From Sphingobacterium sp. UBA7855 (GTDB lineage: Bacteria > Bacteroidota > Bacteroidia > Sphingobacteriales > Sphingobacteriaceae): a stretch of DNA of 64,000 nucleotides. Where the stretch lies: NCBI GenBank assembly GCA_002500745.1, contig DLST01000014.1:85681-149680 (forward strand), in the 5' to 3' direction. Below are positions 43,868-53,922 of the stretch, in pieces. The translations under genes were made by a program, and so were the position numbers. The notes under the pieces are model-generated. The model made no database searches. It had not been told where the DNA came from and was given only the letters and a program-made list of their open reading frames with translations. The first letter of the stretch is position 1. The number at the start of each line of letters is the position of its first letter.

Positions 43868-44818
43868 CTAGTTCAGGACCTTTTCTTTTGGAAGAAAAAC
43901 TTCGGCCATCATGTGGCGTACACTTCCCCCACCACATGTTTCAATAACATGGAGATCCTGGTGAATAATTTTACCATGCTTTTCTAACTGCGCGGTTTGG
44001 TACAAAGTCAGTGAAGATAATGCCTGATTGCTCAGGACAATAAAACGATTCCCATATTTATTTCTCACTTGGAGGCAGTTTGCCGCAAAAGATTCAAGCT
44101 GGCTTTCATTGATCTCTATAATCTCCTTGCCTGTCTCCTTTAAACTCTTCAAGAGGGTGTCTAGCTCAGACGGATCGTCAATTGCCTGTGGACATAAGAT
44201 GGCAAAATCTTCACCTACGGCGAGCACGACATTGGTATGATAGATGGGTTTCCGTTGTCCATTGACCGTTTGAAAAGCATGGAATACAACCGGTGTATAG
44301 TTTTCGGTCCTGCAATATTCATCGAGCATATCCCGGTCTGCCCTTTCCGACAAAGCGCAATAGGCTACACGGTTGGCTCGGTCGAGGACAAGTGCGCCGG
44401 TCCCTTCCAAATATTGTTTATTGTTTTCGGCATCACTCAAATCTTTGGTCAGTTTTACGTAATAGCCGTTCTGTTTCAATGGACCTTCGAAATCCAATAA
44501 ATGTTCTTTTCGGCGATTTGGAGCGAACATGGGATAGAAGATTATTTTTCCGTCCTGATGAAAGGATACAATATTGTTGGGGAAGATACTGTCGGGACTT
44601 TCTGATTTTTCGTCGTCCTGAATGACAGTCACTAAAATTCCATGTGACTTCAATTCATGTACTAGTGCATCAAACTCTCCTTGCGCTTCTTTGTTGACTT
44701 CTTCTATACTGAGATTTTCGATATCCTTTTGGAAGAAGTTGTTGACCGCAGTCTGTTCATTTTTACGGAAGACAGCCGGCCTTACTAAAAGGACGCTGTC
44801 TGTTACCTGCTTTCTCAT
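43868..44818 (-). CDS. CtlX-like amidinotransferase-fold protein
   Basis: The 316-residue product is a COG4874/CtlX-type protein of the pentein superfamily; relatives hydrolyse citrulline, arginine or dimethylarginine. The substrate Asp/Glu segment SPDSIFPNNIVSFH (about residue 73), YLEGTGALVLDRANRVAYCALSERAD and the conserved His in YHTNVVLAVG are present. The family's nucleophile normally follows GGGSxR as Cys, but here the sequence reads TCGGGSVRHMMAE with His 302 in that position; Cys 295 lies just before. Activity is therefore uncertain. The gene is monocistronic. Confidence 0.88.
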   Translation of the reverse strand: MRKQVTDSVLLVRPAVFRKNEQTAVNNFFQKDIENLSIEEVNKEAQGEFDALVHELKSHGILVTVIQDDEKSESPDSIFPNNIVSFHQDGKIIFYPMFAPNRRKEHLLDFEGPLKQNGYYVKLTKDLSDAENNKQYLEGTGALVLDRANRVAYCALSERADRDMLDEYCRTENYTPVVFHAFQTVNGQRKPIYHTNVVLAVGEDFAILCPQAIDDPSELDTLLKSLKETGKEIIEINESQLESFAANCLQVRNKYGNRFIVLSNQALSSLTLYQTAQLEKHGKIIHQDLHVIETCGGGSVRHMMAEVFLPKEKVLN

Positions 44819-45394
44819 GATTTATAATCGTTATTTCGCTGTTATATTGTTAAATAGAAATGATATTCATTTTTTCTTTGAGCATTTATAATTTGTCAAA
44901 AGAGGGGCTTCCCACGTTGGATAATGTTTTCCTCGTTAAGATTTCTTGATAACGGAATACGTCGTAGATATCAGGATTTCTTGGCGAAAATTACCTATCG
45001 TTATTTCGAAGCCACTTTACAATTGGTACTTATACTAATTTATTGAAAATTCATTGGCATTGCAAAAAAGAATGGTAATGTAAAGGAAAAAACTCATGAG
45101 CGTCTCCCCATATAATCGCATTTTTTTTAAAATTGTAGCAAGTGATCGCGCGGTTATTTGTTATATTTATAATGATCAATCGGTATGTTTGTGTTTATTC
45201 CAAAAATAACGTAATCAAGACAATCGATTGCATTTTAATAGTCCAGTAAAACTGACTTTTTAACCACTTTTTCGCTTCGTTTTCAGTCATTTATTTTGCT
45301 ATCTTTGCTCATCCAAAAAACGACTGTTTATAAGAGAGTTAATTGCCTAATTATAATGTCGCTAACTATCTATAAGCGTTAACTTTTTGCACAC
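44819..45394. other. Intergenic region ctlX-like / gcvP
   Basis: This 576-bp divergent gap has no supported gene. It contains two copies of CGTTATTTCG (44828-44837 and 44999-45008) and the gcvP promoter candidate at 45300. I looked for a glycine riboswitch before gcvP and did not recognise one. Confidence 0.55.
45300..45307 (+). promoter_or_regulatory. Candidate gcvP promoter -7 box
   Basis: TATCTTTG matches TAnnTTTG exactly, with TTCG (one mismatch to TTTG) at 45276-45279 and a 20-nt spacer. It predicts a leader of about 80 nt. Confidence 0.55.
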
Positions 45395-48268
45395 ATGAGC
45401 AATATACACTTCCAAGAAAAATTCGAAAATCGCCACAATGGCCCAAGTCCAGTTGAAGCGAATGAAATGTTGGCCAAATTAGGCGTTTCGTCTATTGACC
45501 AACTTATTGACCAAACGGTCCCTTCTCAAATTCGTGCTCCAAAACCTTTAAATCTTCCTAAAGCATTGTCTGAGGTCGCCTATTTAAAGCGTATTGCGGA
45601 AATCGCTGAGAAAAATAAAGTTTTTAAATCTTTTATTGGTCAAGGTTACTACGATGTAATCCTTCCGGGCGTAATTCAACGAAATGTATTTGAAAACCCA
45701 GGGTGGTATACGCAGTATACTCCTTATCAGGCGGAGATTGCACAAGGTAGGTTACAAGCTTTATTGAACTTCCAGACTGTAATTTGTGACTTTACTGGTT
45801 TAGAAATAGCCAATGCTTCTTTGTTGGATGAAGCTACGGCTGCAGCTGAAGCCATGTTTATGCTGTATTCAGCTCGGAAAAATAAAGATGCTAACGTATT
45901 CTTGGTGTCGGACAATGCCTATGCGCAGACGGTTGATGTATTGAAGACCCGTGCCTTGTCTTTTGGTATTGAACTTAAAATTGCGGCTATTGCTGAATCA
46001 GAATTGACAGATGATGTATTTGCAGCATTTGTTCAATATCCTGCAGCGGATGGTTCAATTGTTGATTATAAATCATTTGCAGCTACAGCGCACAGTAAGA
46101 ATATTACCGTATGTGCTGCGGCAGATTTAATGAGCTTAGCATTGTTAACCCCTCCGGGAGAATGGGGTGCAGATGTTGTTGTTGGTAATTCACAACGTTT
46201 TGGCGTACCGATGGGCTTTGGCGGTCCTCATGCAGCCTATTTTGCGACACGCGATAGCTTTAAGCGTAACATTCCTGGTCGTATTATCGGTGTTACTTCC
46301 GATTCGAATGGCAAATATGCATTGCGTATGGCTTTACAGACACGCGAACAACATATTCGCCGCGATAAAGCATCGTCAAATATTTGTACTGCACAAGCGC
46401 TTTTGGCGATTATGGCTTCTTTCTATGCCGTTTACCACGGCCCAGAAGGAATCAAAAATATAGCATCACGTATCAATGCTTTGGCCAATCTGTTGGATCA
46501 AGCATTACAGTCGTTGGGTTATACGCAATTGAATGCAGCTTATTTTGATACACTACGTGTAGACTTAGGTGCACATGCTGGTGCTTTGAAATCTGAGGCA
46601 TTAAATAACGAGTTAAACTTCTATTATAATGGTTCGGAAGTTTCAATTGCTATCGACGAAACAACCACATACGAAGATATTAAGACGATCGTCAAAGTAT
46701 TTGCTAAAATTCAAGGTAAAACATTGAATGACGTCGATTTCGATGCATTAGAAGAGAATTTAGGTTCTTCAATTCCTGCCGATTTAGTACGTACTTCTGC
46801 TTACTTAACCCATCCAAACTTTAATAGCTATCATTCTGAACATGAGATGTTGCGCTATATCAAATCGTTGGAAGCAAAAGATTTATCGCTTTGTCATTCA
46901 ATGATTCCATTGGGTTCTTGTACGATGAAATTAAATGCGACAGCTGAAATGGTGCCAGTTACTTGGGCGAGATTTGGCGGTTTGCATCCATTTGCTCCCG
47001 CAGATCAAACTTCTGGATATATGCAAATGATCGGCGAATTGAATGACTGGTTAGCTGAGATTACAGGTTTTGCGAAGATGAGTTTCCAACCAAATTCAGG
47101 AGCACAAGGGGAGTACGCTGGTCTGATGGTTATCCGTGCTTACCATGAGAGCCGTGGTGATCATGGACGTAATATCTGTTTGATCCCTGCTTCTGCACAC
47201 GGAACCAACCCGGCTTCTGCTTCTATGGCAGGTTTAAAAGTGGTCGTTGTGAAATGTGATGAATTAGGAAATATCGATATTCCAGATTTAAGAGCGAAAG
47301 CGACTGAACATGCTGCAAACTTGAACTCACTGATGGTGACTTATCCTTCTACACACGGTGTATTTGAAGAGTCGATCATTGAAGTCTGTGAAATTGTTCA
47401 TGCAAACGGCGGTCAGGTTTATATGGACGGTGCGAACATGAATGCACAGGTTGGATTGACAAGCCCAGGGCATATTGGTGCCGATGTTTGTCACTTGAAC
47501 CTCCATAAAACATTCTGTATTCCTCACGGTGGTGGAGGTCCAGGTATGGGACCTATCGGTGTTGCGAAACACTTAGTTCCTTTCTTACCTAATCACGAAG
47601 TGGTTTCGACTTCTGGTGAAGAGGGTATCTCTGCTGTTTCTGCAGCTCCATTTGGTTCAGCATCGATCTTGCTTATTTCCCATGCTTATATTTCAATGAT
47701 GGGTGGTGAAGGCTTGACAAATGCGACAAGAACGGCAATATTAAATGCAAACTATATTAAAGCACGTCTAGAAAATGCATATCCGGTACTTTATTCAGGT
47801 ACTAACGGACGTTGTGCACACGAAATGATCTTAGATTGCCGTGGATTCAAAAACTTTGGTATCGAGGTTGCAGATATTGCAAAACGTTTAATGGATTATG
47901 GTTTCCACGCACCGACAGTTTCTTTCCCTGTTGCAGGAACATTGATGGTTGAGCCTACTGAATCGGAGTCTAAGGCTGAATTGGATCGTTTCTGTGATGC
48001 ATTAGTTGCTATCCGTGAAGAGATCGCTGCGGTTGAAGCAGGAGACGTGGACCAAGCTAACAATGTACTGAAACATGCACCACATACTGCTTCGGTTGTA
48101 ACGGCAGATGAGTGGGATAGACCTTACAGTCGTCAAACAGCTGCATATCCGTTGGAATATGTTAGAGATCGTAAATTCTGGCCTTCTGTAGGACGTGTAA
48201 ATGATTCTCAAGGTGACCGTACATTGATCTGTTCGTGTCCATCTATTGAAGAATACGCCGAAGCATAA
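45395..48268 (+). CDS. gcvP: Glycine dehydrogenase (glycine cleavage P protein)
   Basis: GcvP decarboxylates glycine and passes the aminomethyl group to lipoyl-GcvH. The 957-residue single-chain form has both PLP-fold halves: [18 protein letters not shown] at the start, [14 protein letters not shown] motif in the N half, and in the C half [34 protein letters not shown] and the PLP lysine in [16 protein letters not shown] (Lys about 704). It is monocistronic with a terminator; gcvT is 17 kb upstream. Confidence 0.97.
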   Translation: MSNIHFQEKFENRHNGPSPVEANEMLAKLGVSSIDQLIDQTVPSQIRAPKPLNLPKALSEVAYLKRIAEIAEKNKVFKSFIGQGYYDVILPGVIQRNVFENPGWYTQYTPYQAEIAQGRLQALLNFQTVICDFTGLEIANASLLDEATAAAEAMFMLYSARKNKDANVFLVSDNAYAQTVDVLKTRALSFGIELKIAAIAESELTDDVFAAFVQYPAADGSIVDYKSFAATAHSKNITVCAAADLMSLALLTPPGEWGADVVVGNSQRFGVPMGFGGPHAAYFATRDSFKRNIPGRIIGVTSDSNGKYALRMALQTREQHIRRDKASSNICTAQALLAIMASFYAVYHGPEGIKNIASRINALANLLDQALQSLGYTQLNAAYFDTLRVDLGAHAGALKSEALNNELNFYYNGSEVSIAIDETTTYEDIKTIVKVFAKIQGKTLNDVDFDALEENLGSSIPADLVRTSAYLTHPNFNSYHSEHEMLRYIKSLEAKDLSLCHSMIPLGSCTMKLNATAEMVPVTWARFGGLHPFAPADQTSGYMQMIGELNDWLAEITGFAKMSFQPNSGAQGEYAGLMVIRAYHESRGDHGRNICLIPASAHGTNPASASMAGLKVVVVKCDELGNIDIPDLRAKATEHAANLNSLMVTYPSTHGVFEESIIEVCEIVHANGGQVYMDGANMNAQVGLTSPGHIGADVCHLNLHKTFCIPHGGGGPGMGPIGVAKHLVPFLPNHEVVSTSGEEGISAVSAAPFGSASILLISHAYISMMGGEGLTNATRTAILNANYIKARLENAYPVLYSGTNGRCAHEMILDCRGFKNFGIEVADIAKRLMDYGFHAPTVSFPVAGTLMVEPTESESKAELDRFCDALVAIREEIAAVEAGDVDQANNVLKHAPHTASVVTADEWDRPYSRQTAAYPLEYVRDRKFWPSVGRVNDSQGDRTLICSCPSIEEYAEA

Positions 48269-48285
48269 TTTCGGATACTATATGG

Positions 48286-48316
48286 AAAAGGGCAGTCCAA
48301 ATGGACTGCCCTTTTT
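48286..48316 (+). terminator. Terminator of gcvP
   Basis: A 14-bp stem AAAAGGGCAGTCCA/TGGACTGCCCTTTT with a 2-nt centre and T-tract, 18 nt after the stop codon. Confidence 0.92.
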
Positions 48317-48486
48317 GTATGTAATTTGATATGTGCGCTCAAATAACAGCTTTAACTTTTGCGATAAGCAACCATTTTTGTTCCGCAGGAGAAGGAGAAG
48401 TTTTGCATCTGCAGCGCGACAGGATACGAGGAATAAATTTGGTTTTCTTGGCAAATTTGTCTTAGTTTGTGCTGAAACATTTCACT

Positions 48487-49314
48487 ATGAACATACTAAA
48501 ATTATCCATCAATTTTTGTGTCACCACAGTCTTCTTAGCCTCTTGTGCCGGAGGGAAATACGCGAAGACTGAAAAGGTATATAAGAAGCAGGCAAAAGAG
48601 TTTTCAAAACTATACAAACAATCCCCTGTCACCGGTCAATTGGAGAAGGTGAATGTCAACGATCAACAATGGATTGCATCGATTAATTTTGGTATCCGTA
48701 AACCCAATTTTGTCGTTATTCATCATACAGCTCAGGACTCTTTAGGACAGACCGTTCGCACATTTCATTCCGCGAAAGCAGGTGTAAGCTCCCATTATGT
48801 GGTCGGTAGAGATGGAAAAGTCGTGCAGATGGTCAATGATCTCTTTCGTGCGCATCATGCTGGATTAGGAAAATGGGGCAACGATACGGATCTTAATTCT
48901 TCTTCTATCGGCATTGAGCTGGACAATAATGGGACCACCGATCCTTGGACTGATGCACAGATAAATGCCTTGATGCAGTTATTGACTTATTTAAAGACGA
49001 CCTACAGGATTCCGCAGGCCAATTTTATAGGACATATGGATCTGGCTCCAACTCGGAAAAACGATCCATCGCGTTTTCCATGGAAAAAGTTGGCCGATCA
49101 AGGCTTTGGTTTTTGGTATGAAGACTATTTAGAGACGCCTCCGGCAGACTTTAATCCAAAAATGGCATTACGTATCATCGGATACGACGTGAGCAATGTC
49201 GATGCGGCAATCAAGGCGTTTAAGATTCACTACATCCAGCAGGATGTTCATACCGCTTTCATGAGTGATCAGGATCTTAAAATACTCTATTCGATCTATA
49301 AGAAATTTTTGTAG
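48487..49314 (+). CDS. N-acetylmuramoyl-L-alanine amidase lipoprotein (Amidase_2)
   Basis: The 275-residue product has a lipoprotein signal ending LASC (Cys about 19) and an Amidase_2 domain similar to AmiD: FVVIHHTAQDS (zinc His), SSHYVVGRDGKVVQMV, HHAGLGKWG, IGIELDNNG, and GHMDLAPTRKNDPSRFPW, which holds the last His and the Lys/Asp pair. Such enzymes cut stem peptides from muropeptides at the outer membrane. The ATG at 48487 is used because it gives the lipobox signal. Confidence 0.92.
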   Translation: MNILKLSINFCVTTVFLASCAGGKYAKTEKVYKKQAKEFSKLYKQSPVTGQLEKVNVNDQQWIASINFGIRKPNFVVIHHTAQDSLGQTVRTFHSAKAGVSSHYVVGRDGKVVQMVNDLFRAHHAGLGKWGNDTDLNSSSIGIELDNNGTTDPWTDAQINALMQLLTYLKTTYRIPQANFIGHMDLAPTRKNDPSRFPWKKLADQGFGFWYEDYLETPPADFNPKMALRIIGYDVSNVDAAIKAFKIHYIQQDVHTAFMSDQDLKILYSIYKKFL

Positions 49315-49457
49315 GCAGCTAATACGCTATTTTTTAATTTTTAGACTGGATAGTAGGCTACTTTATCCAACCGGCCCGAATGACGTTGATGTACTCAAGC
49401 GTTTTGCTCATCGGGGGCAGCGGTAAATACCTTTACGGCCTTCATTGTAGGGCAAAA

Positions 49458-49494
49458 ATAATATAGCCCAATTGAACAAATTGGGCTATATTAT
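49458..49494 (-). terminator. Long hairpin at the end of the 49519-50832 gene
   Basis: A perfect 16-bp inverted repeat (49458-49473 with 49479-49494) with loop GAACA. The minus strand continues into TTTT, so it mainly serves the minus-strand gene; the plus-strand amidase has no T-tract here. Confidence 0.75.
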
Positions 49495-49518
49495 GAATAG
49501 TTAAAAGATACTGTGCGC

Positions 49519-50832
49519 TTATACGGTTTTTACAAATTTCTCGTCGTAATTTTCAATATCAATAATATAGCCATTTTTGATCAAAAATTCAAAAAGCGGT
49601 TTGGCTTCTTCGGAAACTGGCATATTATGCGTGGTAATAATCTTATTTTCTTTTTTAAGGAGGTAAGGATAGGCGTATAGTTTCACATTTTTATTGAACA
49701 TTCCCGAAATATAGGAGAGAAGCTCATTGGTGTATAGTTCTTTATTATAATTATCGGAATTGAAAATATTCTTCAAATTGTAGACGTTTGTGGCAATACC
49801 GATGTGTTTGGGCTTAAAGTTACTTATAAACTCCGCCAAGTGATTGTTTCTTCTAAAGTTGCTGACAATGATATTGTTTCCGGTAGCACATAATTCATCC
49901 GCTCTAGAAGCAAATTCTTGCAAATCCTGATCTGTAATTTCATGCGTATCTTCCAAGACATTTCCCATGAGGACCTCAATTAATACAATAGTATCTGCAT
50001 ATGTGGCTCCCGTGTTTTTTTTGAACTGTTCAACGGCAAGATTGAAAAGATCAAAGTTTGGAAGAGATTTTTGACGGTATTTGGTACGGAGTATAATAAT
50101 GTTCTTTTTGTACAGGTAATCTTTGATTTGTACAGCTTTGCCATCAGGTTGAAAAATTGCAGCTTTGGCAAATCCTTTTGCGATTAGATATAAGTTAATG
50201 AGCCGTTGGTTGACATTTTCAAAGAGTGGTCCATTGAGTTTAACCAAGTCAATTTCTACAGACCCAACAGAAAGGTTGTCAACTAATGATTCAATCATCG
50301 TCTGCACATTCTCCGCGTAGTAATAAGCAGCAAATAGTAAATTGACACCAATGATGCCCAATACCTTTTGTTGCAATTGGTTGTCGCTGTCTAGGAGTCT
50401 GACATGGACAATGATATCATTGGTAGGACCGCCAACTTCGTGTTGGAATCGAAGCCCTATCCAACCGTGAGGTTCATTGGTCTTGGTAAAATTGAGTGTC
50501 GTTACGGTATCTGCAAAGGCAAAGAATTTTTTGTTACAATATTTATCGCCGTGAAGTCTTTGCGTAAGAAGATTAAACTCGTGAGAGAGCATCTTTTTTA
50601 CACGTGTTCTGCTGACATATCGCCCATCGGCCTCTTCGCCATAAATTGCATCACTAAATGCCATATCGTAAGCGGACATGGTCTTAGCAATTGTGCCTGA
50701 AGCGGCGCCTGCGTTGAAAAAGTTGCGTGCGACTTCCTGTCCAGCACCGATCTCTGCGAAAGTTCCATAAATCTCTGGGTTCAGATTTATTTTCAGTGCC
50801 TTTCGCTTAGTTTCAAAAATTTCTCTTGCCAT
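49519..50832 (-). CDS. Conserved cytoplasmic protein of unknown function
   Basis: The 437-residue product starts MAREIFETKRKALKINL and continues GTFAEIGAGQEVARNFFNAG and TMSAYDMAFSDAIYG, a very conserved block. I remember close homologues across Bacteroidota and cyanobacteria, often with misleading names such as TonB-dependent receptor; this protein has no signal peptide, no beta-barrel ending and no transmembrane helix, so that label is not supported. It may be a nucleotide- or metabolite-binding enzyme (GAGQEVARNFF resembles a glycine loop), but no activity is assignable. The ATG at 50832 is chosen over one at 50847. Confidence 0.8.
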   Translation of the reverse strand: MAREIFETKRKALKINLNPEIYGTFAEIGAGQEVARNFFNAGAASGTIAKTMSAYDMAFSDAIYGEEADGRYVSRTRVKKMLSHEFNLLTQRLHGDKYCNKKFFAFADTVTTLNFTKTNEPHGWIGLRFQHEVGGPTNDIIVHVRLLDSDNQLQQKVLGIIGVNLLFAAYYYAENVQTMIESLVDNLSVGSVEIDLVKLNGPLFENVNQRLINLYLIAKGFAKAAIFQPDGKAVQIKDYLYKKNIIILRTKYRQKSLPNFDLFNLAVEQFKKNTGATYADTIVLIEVLMGNVLEDTHEITDQDLQEFASRADELCATGNNIIVSNFRRNNHLAEFISNFKPKHIGIATNVYNLKNIFNSDNYNKELYTNELLSYISGMFNKNVKLYAYPYLLKKENKIITTHNMPVSEEAKPLFEFLIKNGYIIDIENYDEKFVKTV

Positions 50833-50910
50833 GATGCAAAGGTACAAAAATCAAAAGGCTAGTGAAAATTAAAGTATGAAGGAAAAAAACAGAATAAAAT
50901 TAGGCTTGTT

Positions 50911-51453
50911 TTATAACAAGCCTAATTTATTGAAAGCGTAGAATAAAGCGCTCGTGTGTAATGCCTGACTGAATTTGTTGTTCAATAGCATTTCTTTTGC
51001 CTCTTCGAGTGGGATAAGATAGACGTCGATTTCTTCGTGCTCATCCAATGCCTGTTCCTGAACTTTTTTACCTCCTGTCATTAGGTAGGTATAGGTAATA
51101 TTACCACTAGTGGCGGGGTTGGCATAAAGCGTGGCGATCTCTTCCATCTTGTCAAATGCATAGCCTGTTTCTTCGAGCATCTCGCGCACAGCTGCATTCT
51201 TGGGATCTTCTCCGGGTTCTGTCGTTCCTGCTGGAATCTCCACTGAAATAATGCCTGCTCCGTGGCGGTATTGTTTAATGACCAGGAGCTCATTCTCCTC
51301 GGTAATTCCAACCATGTTTACCCAATCTGGATATTCCAGCACATAATAATGGTCGTTTATTCTTCCGTCAGGGAGCTCGCATGCATCTCTTCGCAAAGTT
51401 GCCCAAGGTTCTCTATAGATATATTCAGAAGATAATAGTTTCCACTTTTCCAT
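50911..51453 (-). CDS. NUDIX hydrolase (ADP-ribose pyrophosphatase-like)
   Basis: The 180-residue product has a complete Nudix box, G-x5-E-x7-REMLEETGY, beginning at about residue 77 (GTTEPGE). The preceding KQYRHGAGIISVEIPAG and the acidic C-terminal EHEEIDVYLIP fit the ADP-ribose pyrophosphatase subgroup. It hydrolyses nucleoside diphosphates linked to a moiety X. Its start overlaps the upstream phosphohexomutase stop by one base (TAATG), indicating coupling. Confidence 0.93.
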   Translation of the reverse strand: MEKWKLLSSEYIYREPWATLRRDACELPDGRINDHYYVLEYPDWVNMVGITEENELLVIKQYRHGAGIISVEIPAGTTEPGEDPKNAAVREMLEETGYAFDKMEEIATLYANPATSGNITYTYLMTGGKKVQEQALDEHEEIDVYLIPLEEAKEMLLNNKFSQALHTSALFYAFNKLGLL

Positions 51454-53189
51454 TAGTTTACAATATCTTTCATCATACGGTCTACCTTCTCTTCTAAAGC
51501 TTTTTGTACATCGGCATAGTCTGCGGTATCCTTTAAGTTTTCTTTCACTGAACAGTAGAATTTGATTTTAGGCTCAGTACCCGATGGGCGCGCCGAAATC
51601 ACGTCACCGTCTACTGTTATGAACTGCAGTACATCCGATTTAGGCAATGCGATCGCAGTTTCCTCGCCCGTACGCATATCGGTGGTTTGGGACAGTTGAT
51701 AATCACGGATTTCCTTAACCTGAACACCTCCGAGGCTAGTTGGTAAATTAGCGCGTAATCCCGACATCATCGCCTGAATTTCTTCAGCTCCAGCTTTTCC
51801 TTTTTTTGTTAAAGAAATCAGTTTTTCCTGGTAGCAGCCAAATTCCTTATAGATATCCATGAGCACCTCATAGACTGTTTTGCCTTTTGATTTGAAATAG
51901 GCGGTCATCTCGGCCAAAAAAGCACAGGCGTTGGGAGCATCCTTGTCGCGTACAAGATCACCGACAAGGTAACCATAGCTTTCTTCCCCGCCCGCCAGAT
52001 AGTTTGCTGAATCGCCTAATTTGGTCATCAGTTCGCCAATATATTTAAAACCAGTGAGCGTTTCATAACAGGGCACGCCAAAATGTTCTGCAATGTCTGC
52101 CTCCAGATTTGTTGTCACAATCGTTTTAACAATATATGGATTTGATCCCAGCTGCTTAAGATCACTTTTAGCGCTAAGAACGTAGTAGATCAATAAACTA
52201 CCGATCTGATTACCGTTGAGCAGCTGAAACTGTCCCTTGTTATTTTTTACGGCAATTCCCACACGGTCAGCATCCGGGTCTGTTGCCAACACAAGATCGG
52301 CATCAATTTCTTCCCCTTTTTTCTTCGCCAAGGCCATGGCATCTTCTTCTTCGGGATTCGGATAGATTACGGTTGGAAAGTTGCCATCGGGCGTAGCCTG
52401 TTCAGAAACAACGGACACATTTTCAAAGCCCCAGGCTGCTAGCATTTTTGGGACTATGGTAATGCCCGTGCCGTGTATCGGAGAGAAAACAATTTTTAAG
52501 TCTTTTTGCGCTAATACGGCTTCAGGATGAATGCTTAATTTTTTATTGGCATCGATATAGATCTGGTCGATTTCTTCCCCGACGGGAATGATATTTTGCG
52601 TATTTCCGTCAAATTTGATGTCATCGACTGAACGGATTGCATTTACTTCCTCGATTACATTTTTGTCGTGCGGGGCAGTTAGCTGGCAGCCGTCATTCCA
52701 GTAGGCCTTATAACCATTGTATTCCTTTGGATTGTGCGAAGCCGTTAGCATCACACCGCTCTGACAGCCAAAATGACGGATGGCAAAGGACAACATGGGG
52801 GTTGGTCGTAAAGACATGAACAGATGCACTTTGATGCCGTTGGCTGCAAACACGTTGGCAACGAGCTGCCCAAAAGCCTGCGAATTATTGCGGCTGTCAT
52901 AAGATACCGCTACCTTGATCTCCTGGTCTGGAAACTGTTTTTTGAGGTAGTTAGACAGGCCCTGCGTTGCTTTACCAATCGTATACTTATTCATCCGATT
53001 GGAGCCTACGCCCATAATGCCTCTCAAACCTCCGGTTCCAAACTCCAGATCTTTGTAAAAAGAATCGGTAAGTTCTGTCTCCTCATTACTGTCGATTAAA
53101 TCCTGAACTTCCTGTCGAGTTCTTTCATCAAAACTTGGGGTTAACCAATCTTCGATTTTCTTTTGTATGTCTTTATCTAAATTTTTCAT
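51453..53189 (-). CDS. Phospho-sugar mutase (phosphoglucomutase/phosphomannomutase)
   Basis: The 578-residue product has the four hallmark regions of alpha-D-phosphohexomutases: the phosphoserine loop TASHNPKEYNGYK (near residue 150), the metal loop DPDADR (near 306), the sugar-binding GGEESYG and the phosphate-binding RPSGTEPKIKFY. The preceding FGTGGLRG is also typical. This long form usually acts on glucose- or mannose-1-phosphate; specificity cannot be decided from sequence. It is upstream of and coupled to the NUDIX gene. Confidence 0.95.
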   Translation of the reverse strand: MKNLDKDIQKKIEDWLTPSFDERTRQEVQDLIDSNEETELTDSFYKDLEFGTGGLRGIMGVGSNRMNKYTIGKATQGLSNYLKKQFPDQEIKVAVSYDSRNNSQAFGQLVANVFAANGIKVHLFMSLRPTPMLSFAIRHFGCQSGVMLTASHNPKEYNGYKAYWNDGCQLTAPHDKNVIEEVNAIRSVDDIKFDGNTQNIIPVGEEIDQIYIDANKKLSIHPEAVLAQKDLKIVFSPIHGTGITIVPKMLAAWGFENVSVVSEQATPDGNFPTVIYPNPEEEDAMALAKKKGEEIDADLVLATDPDADRVGIAVKNNKGQFQLLNGNQIGSLLIYYVLSAKSDLKQLGSNPYIVKTIVTTNLEADIAEHFGVPCYETLTGFKYIGELMTKLGDSANYLAGGEESYGYLVGDLVRDKDAPNACAFLAEMTAYFKSKGKTVYEVLMDIYKEFGCYQEKLISLTKKGKAGAEEIQAMMSGLRANLPTSLGGVQVKEIRDYQLSQTTDMRTGEETAIALPKSDVLQFITVDGDVISARPSGTEPKIKFYCSVKENLKDTADYADVQKALEEKVDRMMKDIVN

Positions 53190-53221
53190 TATCGTTAAGT
53201 ATGGCTAAAATGTACAAAGTA

Positions 53222-53905
53222 TTATGCATCGCATCCGGCATAGGCGCGGTCTATCACTGTAATAAACCATTTTTCGCCTTCTTTTGTTACATGAAAAACA
53301 AATGGTTCTTCGTGCTCATCAGAAGTCATGATGGCTCTATAACTTCTGGATTCTAAATTTCTTAGGCGCTGCATTTCAGTATTATTTATTTTGGCATCAA
53401 GAATTTCATTCATGAATTTTGCCGTTTGCGACAATTCATTCGGTCGAGTTTTTCTATCATAATAGAATCCGAGTTTGTCCCATTTCATCGTACCACAATC
53501 AAAAATAGGTAGTTTCCCTGACTTCAATGGTCCCTTGTATATTAACTTTTCATACGCATGGTATTCCGGTACGGGTTTAGAAAAATTGAAACTGTTTTGA
53601 TGTACATAAGAGTCTAGTGCGCCTGGGCGATAGATAATGTAAATCCCCAGTTTGGGATGTACATACGAATTTATTGTTTTGCTGTCTTGTTCTGAATAAG
53701 CCTTTGCAAGTTTTTCGAGCACTTCTTCCAATGTTTCTGAGTTCTGTTTCTTTACTTCTTTTTCAAGAGTATCGCGTTTTTGTATCGTATCCACAGGAAC
53801 TGAATCCTGAATGATTTTTACAGCTTTATCTTCTTTTTTGTTATTTCTACAGGAGATAGTCGCTGCTGTTAGACAAATAAGAATAAAGAAAAAGACATTT
53901 CTCAT
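53222..53905 (-). CDS. Putative lipoprotein of unknown function
   Basis: The 227-residue product has a lipoprotein signal (ATISC, Cys 19), a charged helical linker with VKIIQDSVPVDTIQKRDTLEKEV and EEVLEKLAKAYSEQDSKT, and an alpha/beta C-terminal part ending VIDRAYAGCDA. No domain is recognised. It lies 33 bp upstream of the phosphohexomutase gene on the same strand. Confidence 0.7.
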   Translation of the reverse strand: MRNVFFFILICLTAATISCRNNKKEDKAVKIIQDSVPVDTIQKRDTLEKEVKKQNSETLEEVLEKLAKAYSEQDSKTINSYVHPKLGIYIIYRPGALDSYVHQNSFNFSKPVPEYHAYEKLIYKGPLKSGKLPIFDCGTMKWDKLGFYYDRKTRPNELSQTAKFMNEILDAKINNTEMQRLRNLESRSYRAIMTSDEHEEPFVFHVTKEGEKWFITVIDRAYAGCDA

Positions 53906-53922
53906 GATGATTTTGTTTTAAA

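Noticed and set aside
45096..45209. 37-codon frame in the ctlX-gcvP gap
   Set aside because: No family resemblance, no promoter and no conservation evidence; an open frame of this length is expected by chance.
45000..45394. Glycine riboswitch before gcvP
   Set aside because: I could not find the conserved core elements; the leader shows only a promoter candidate.
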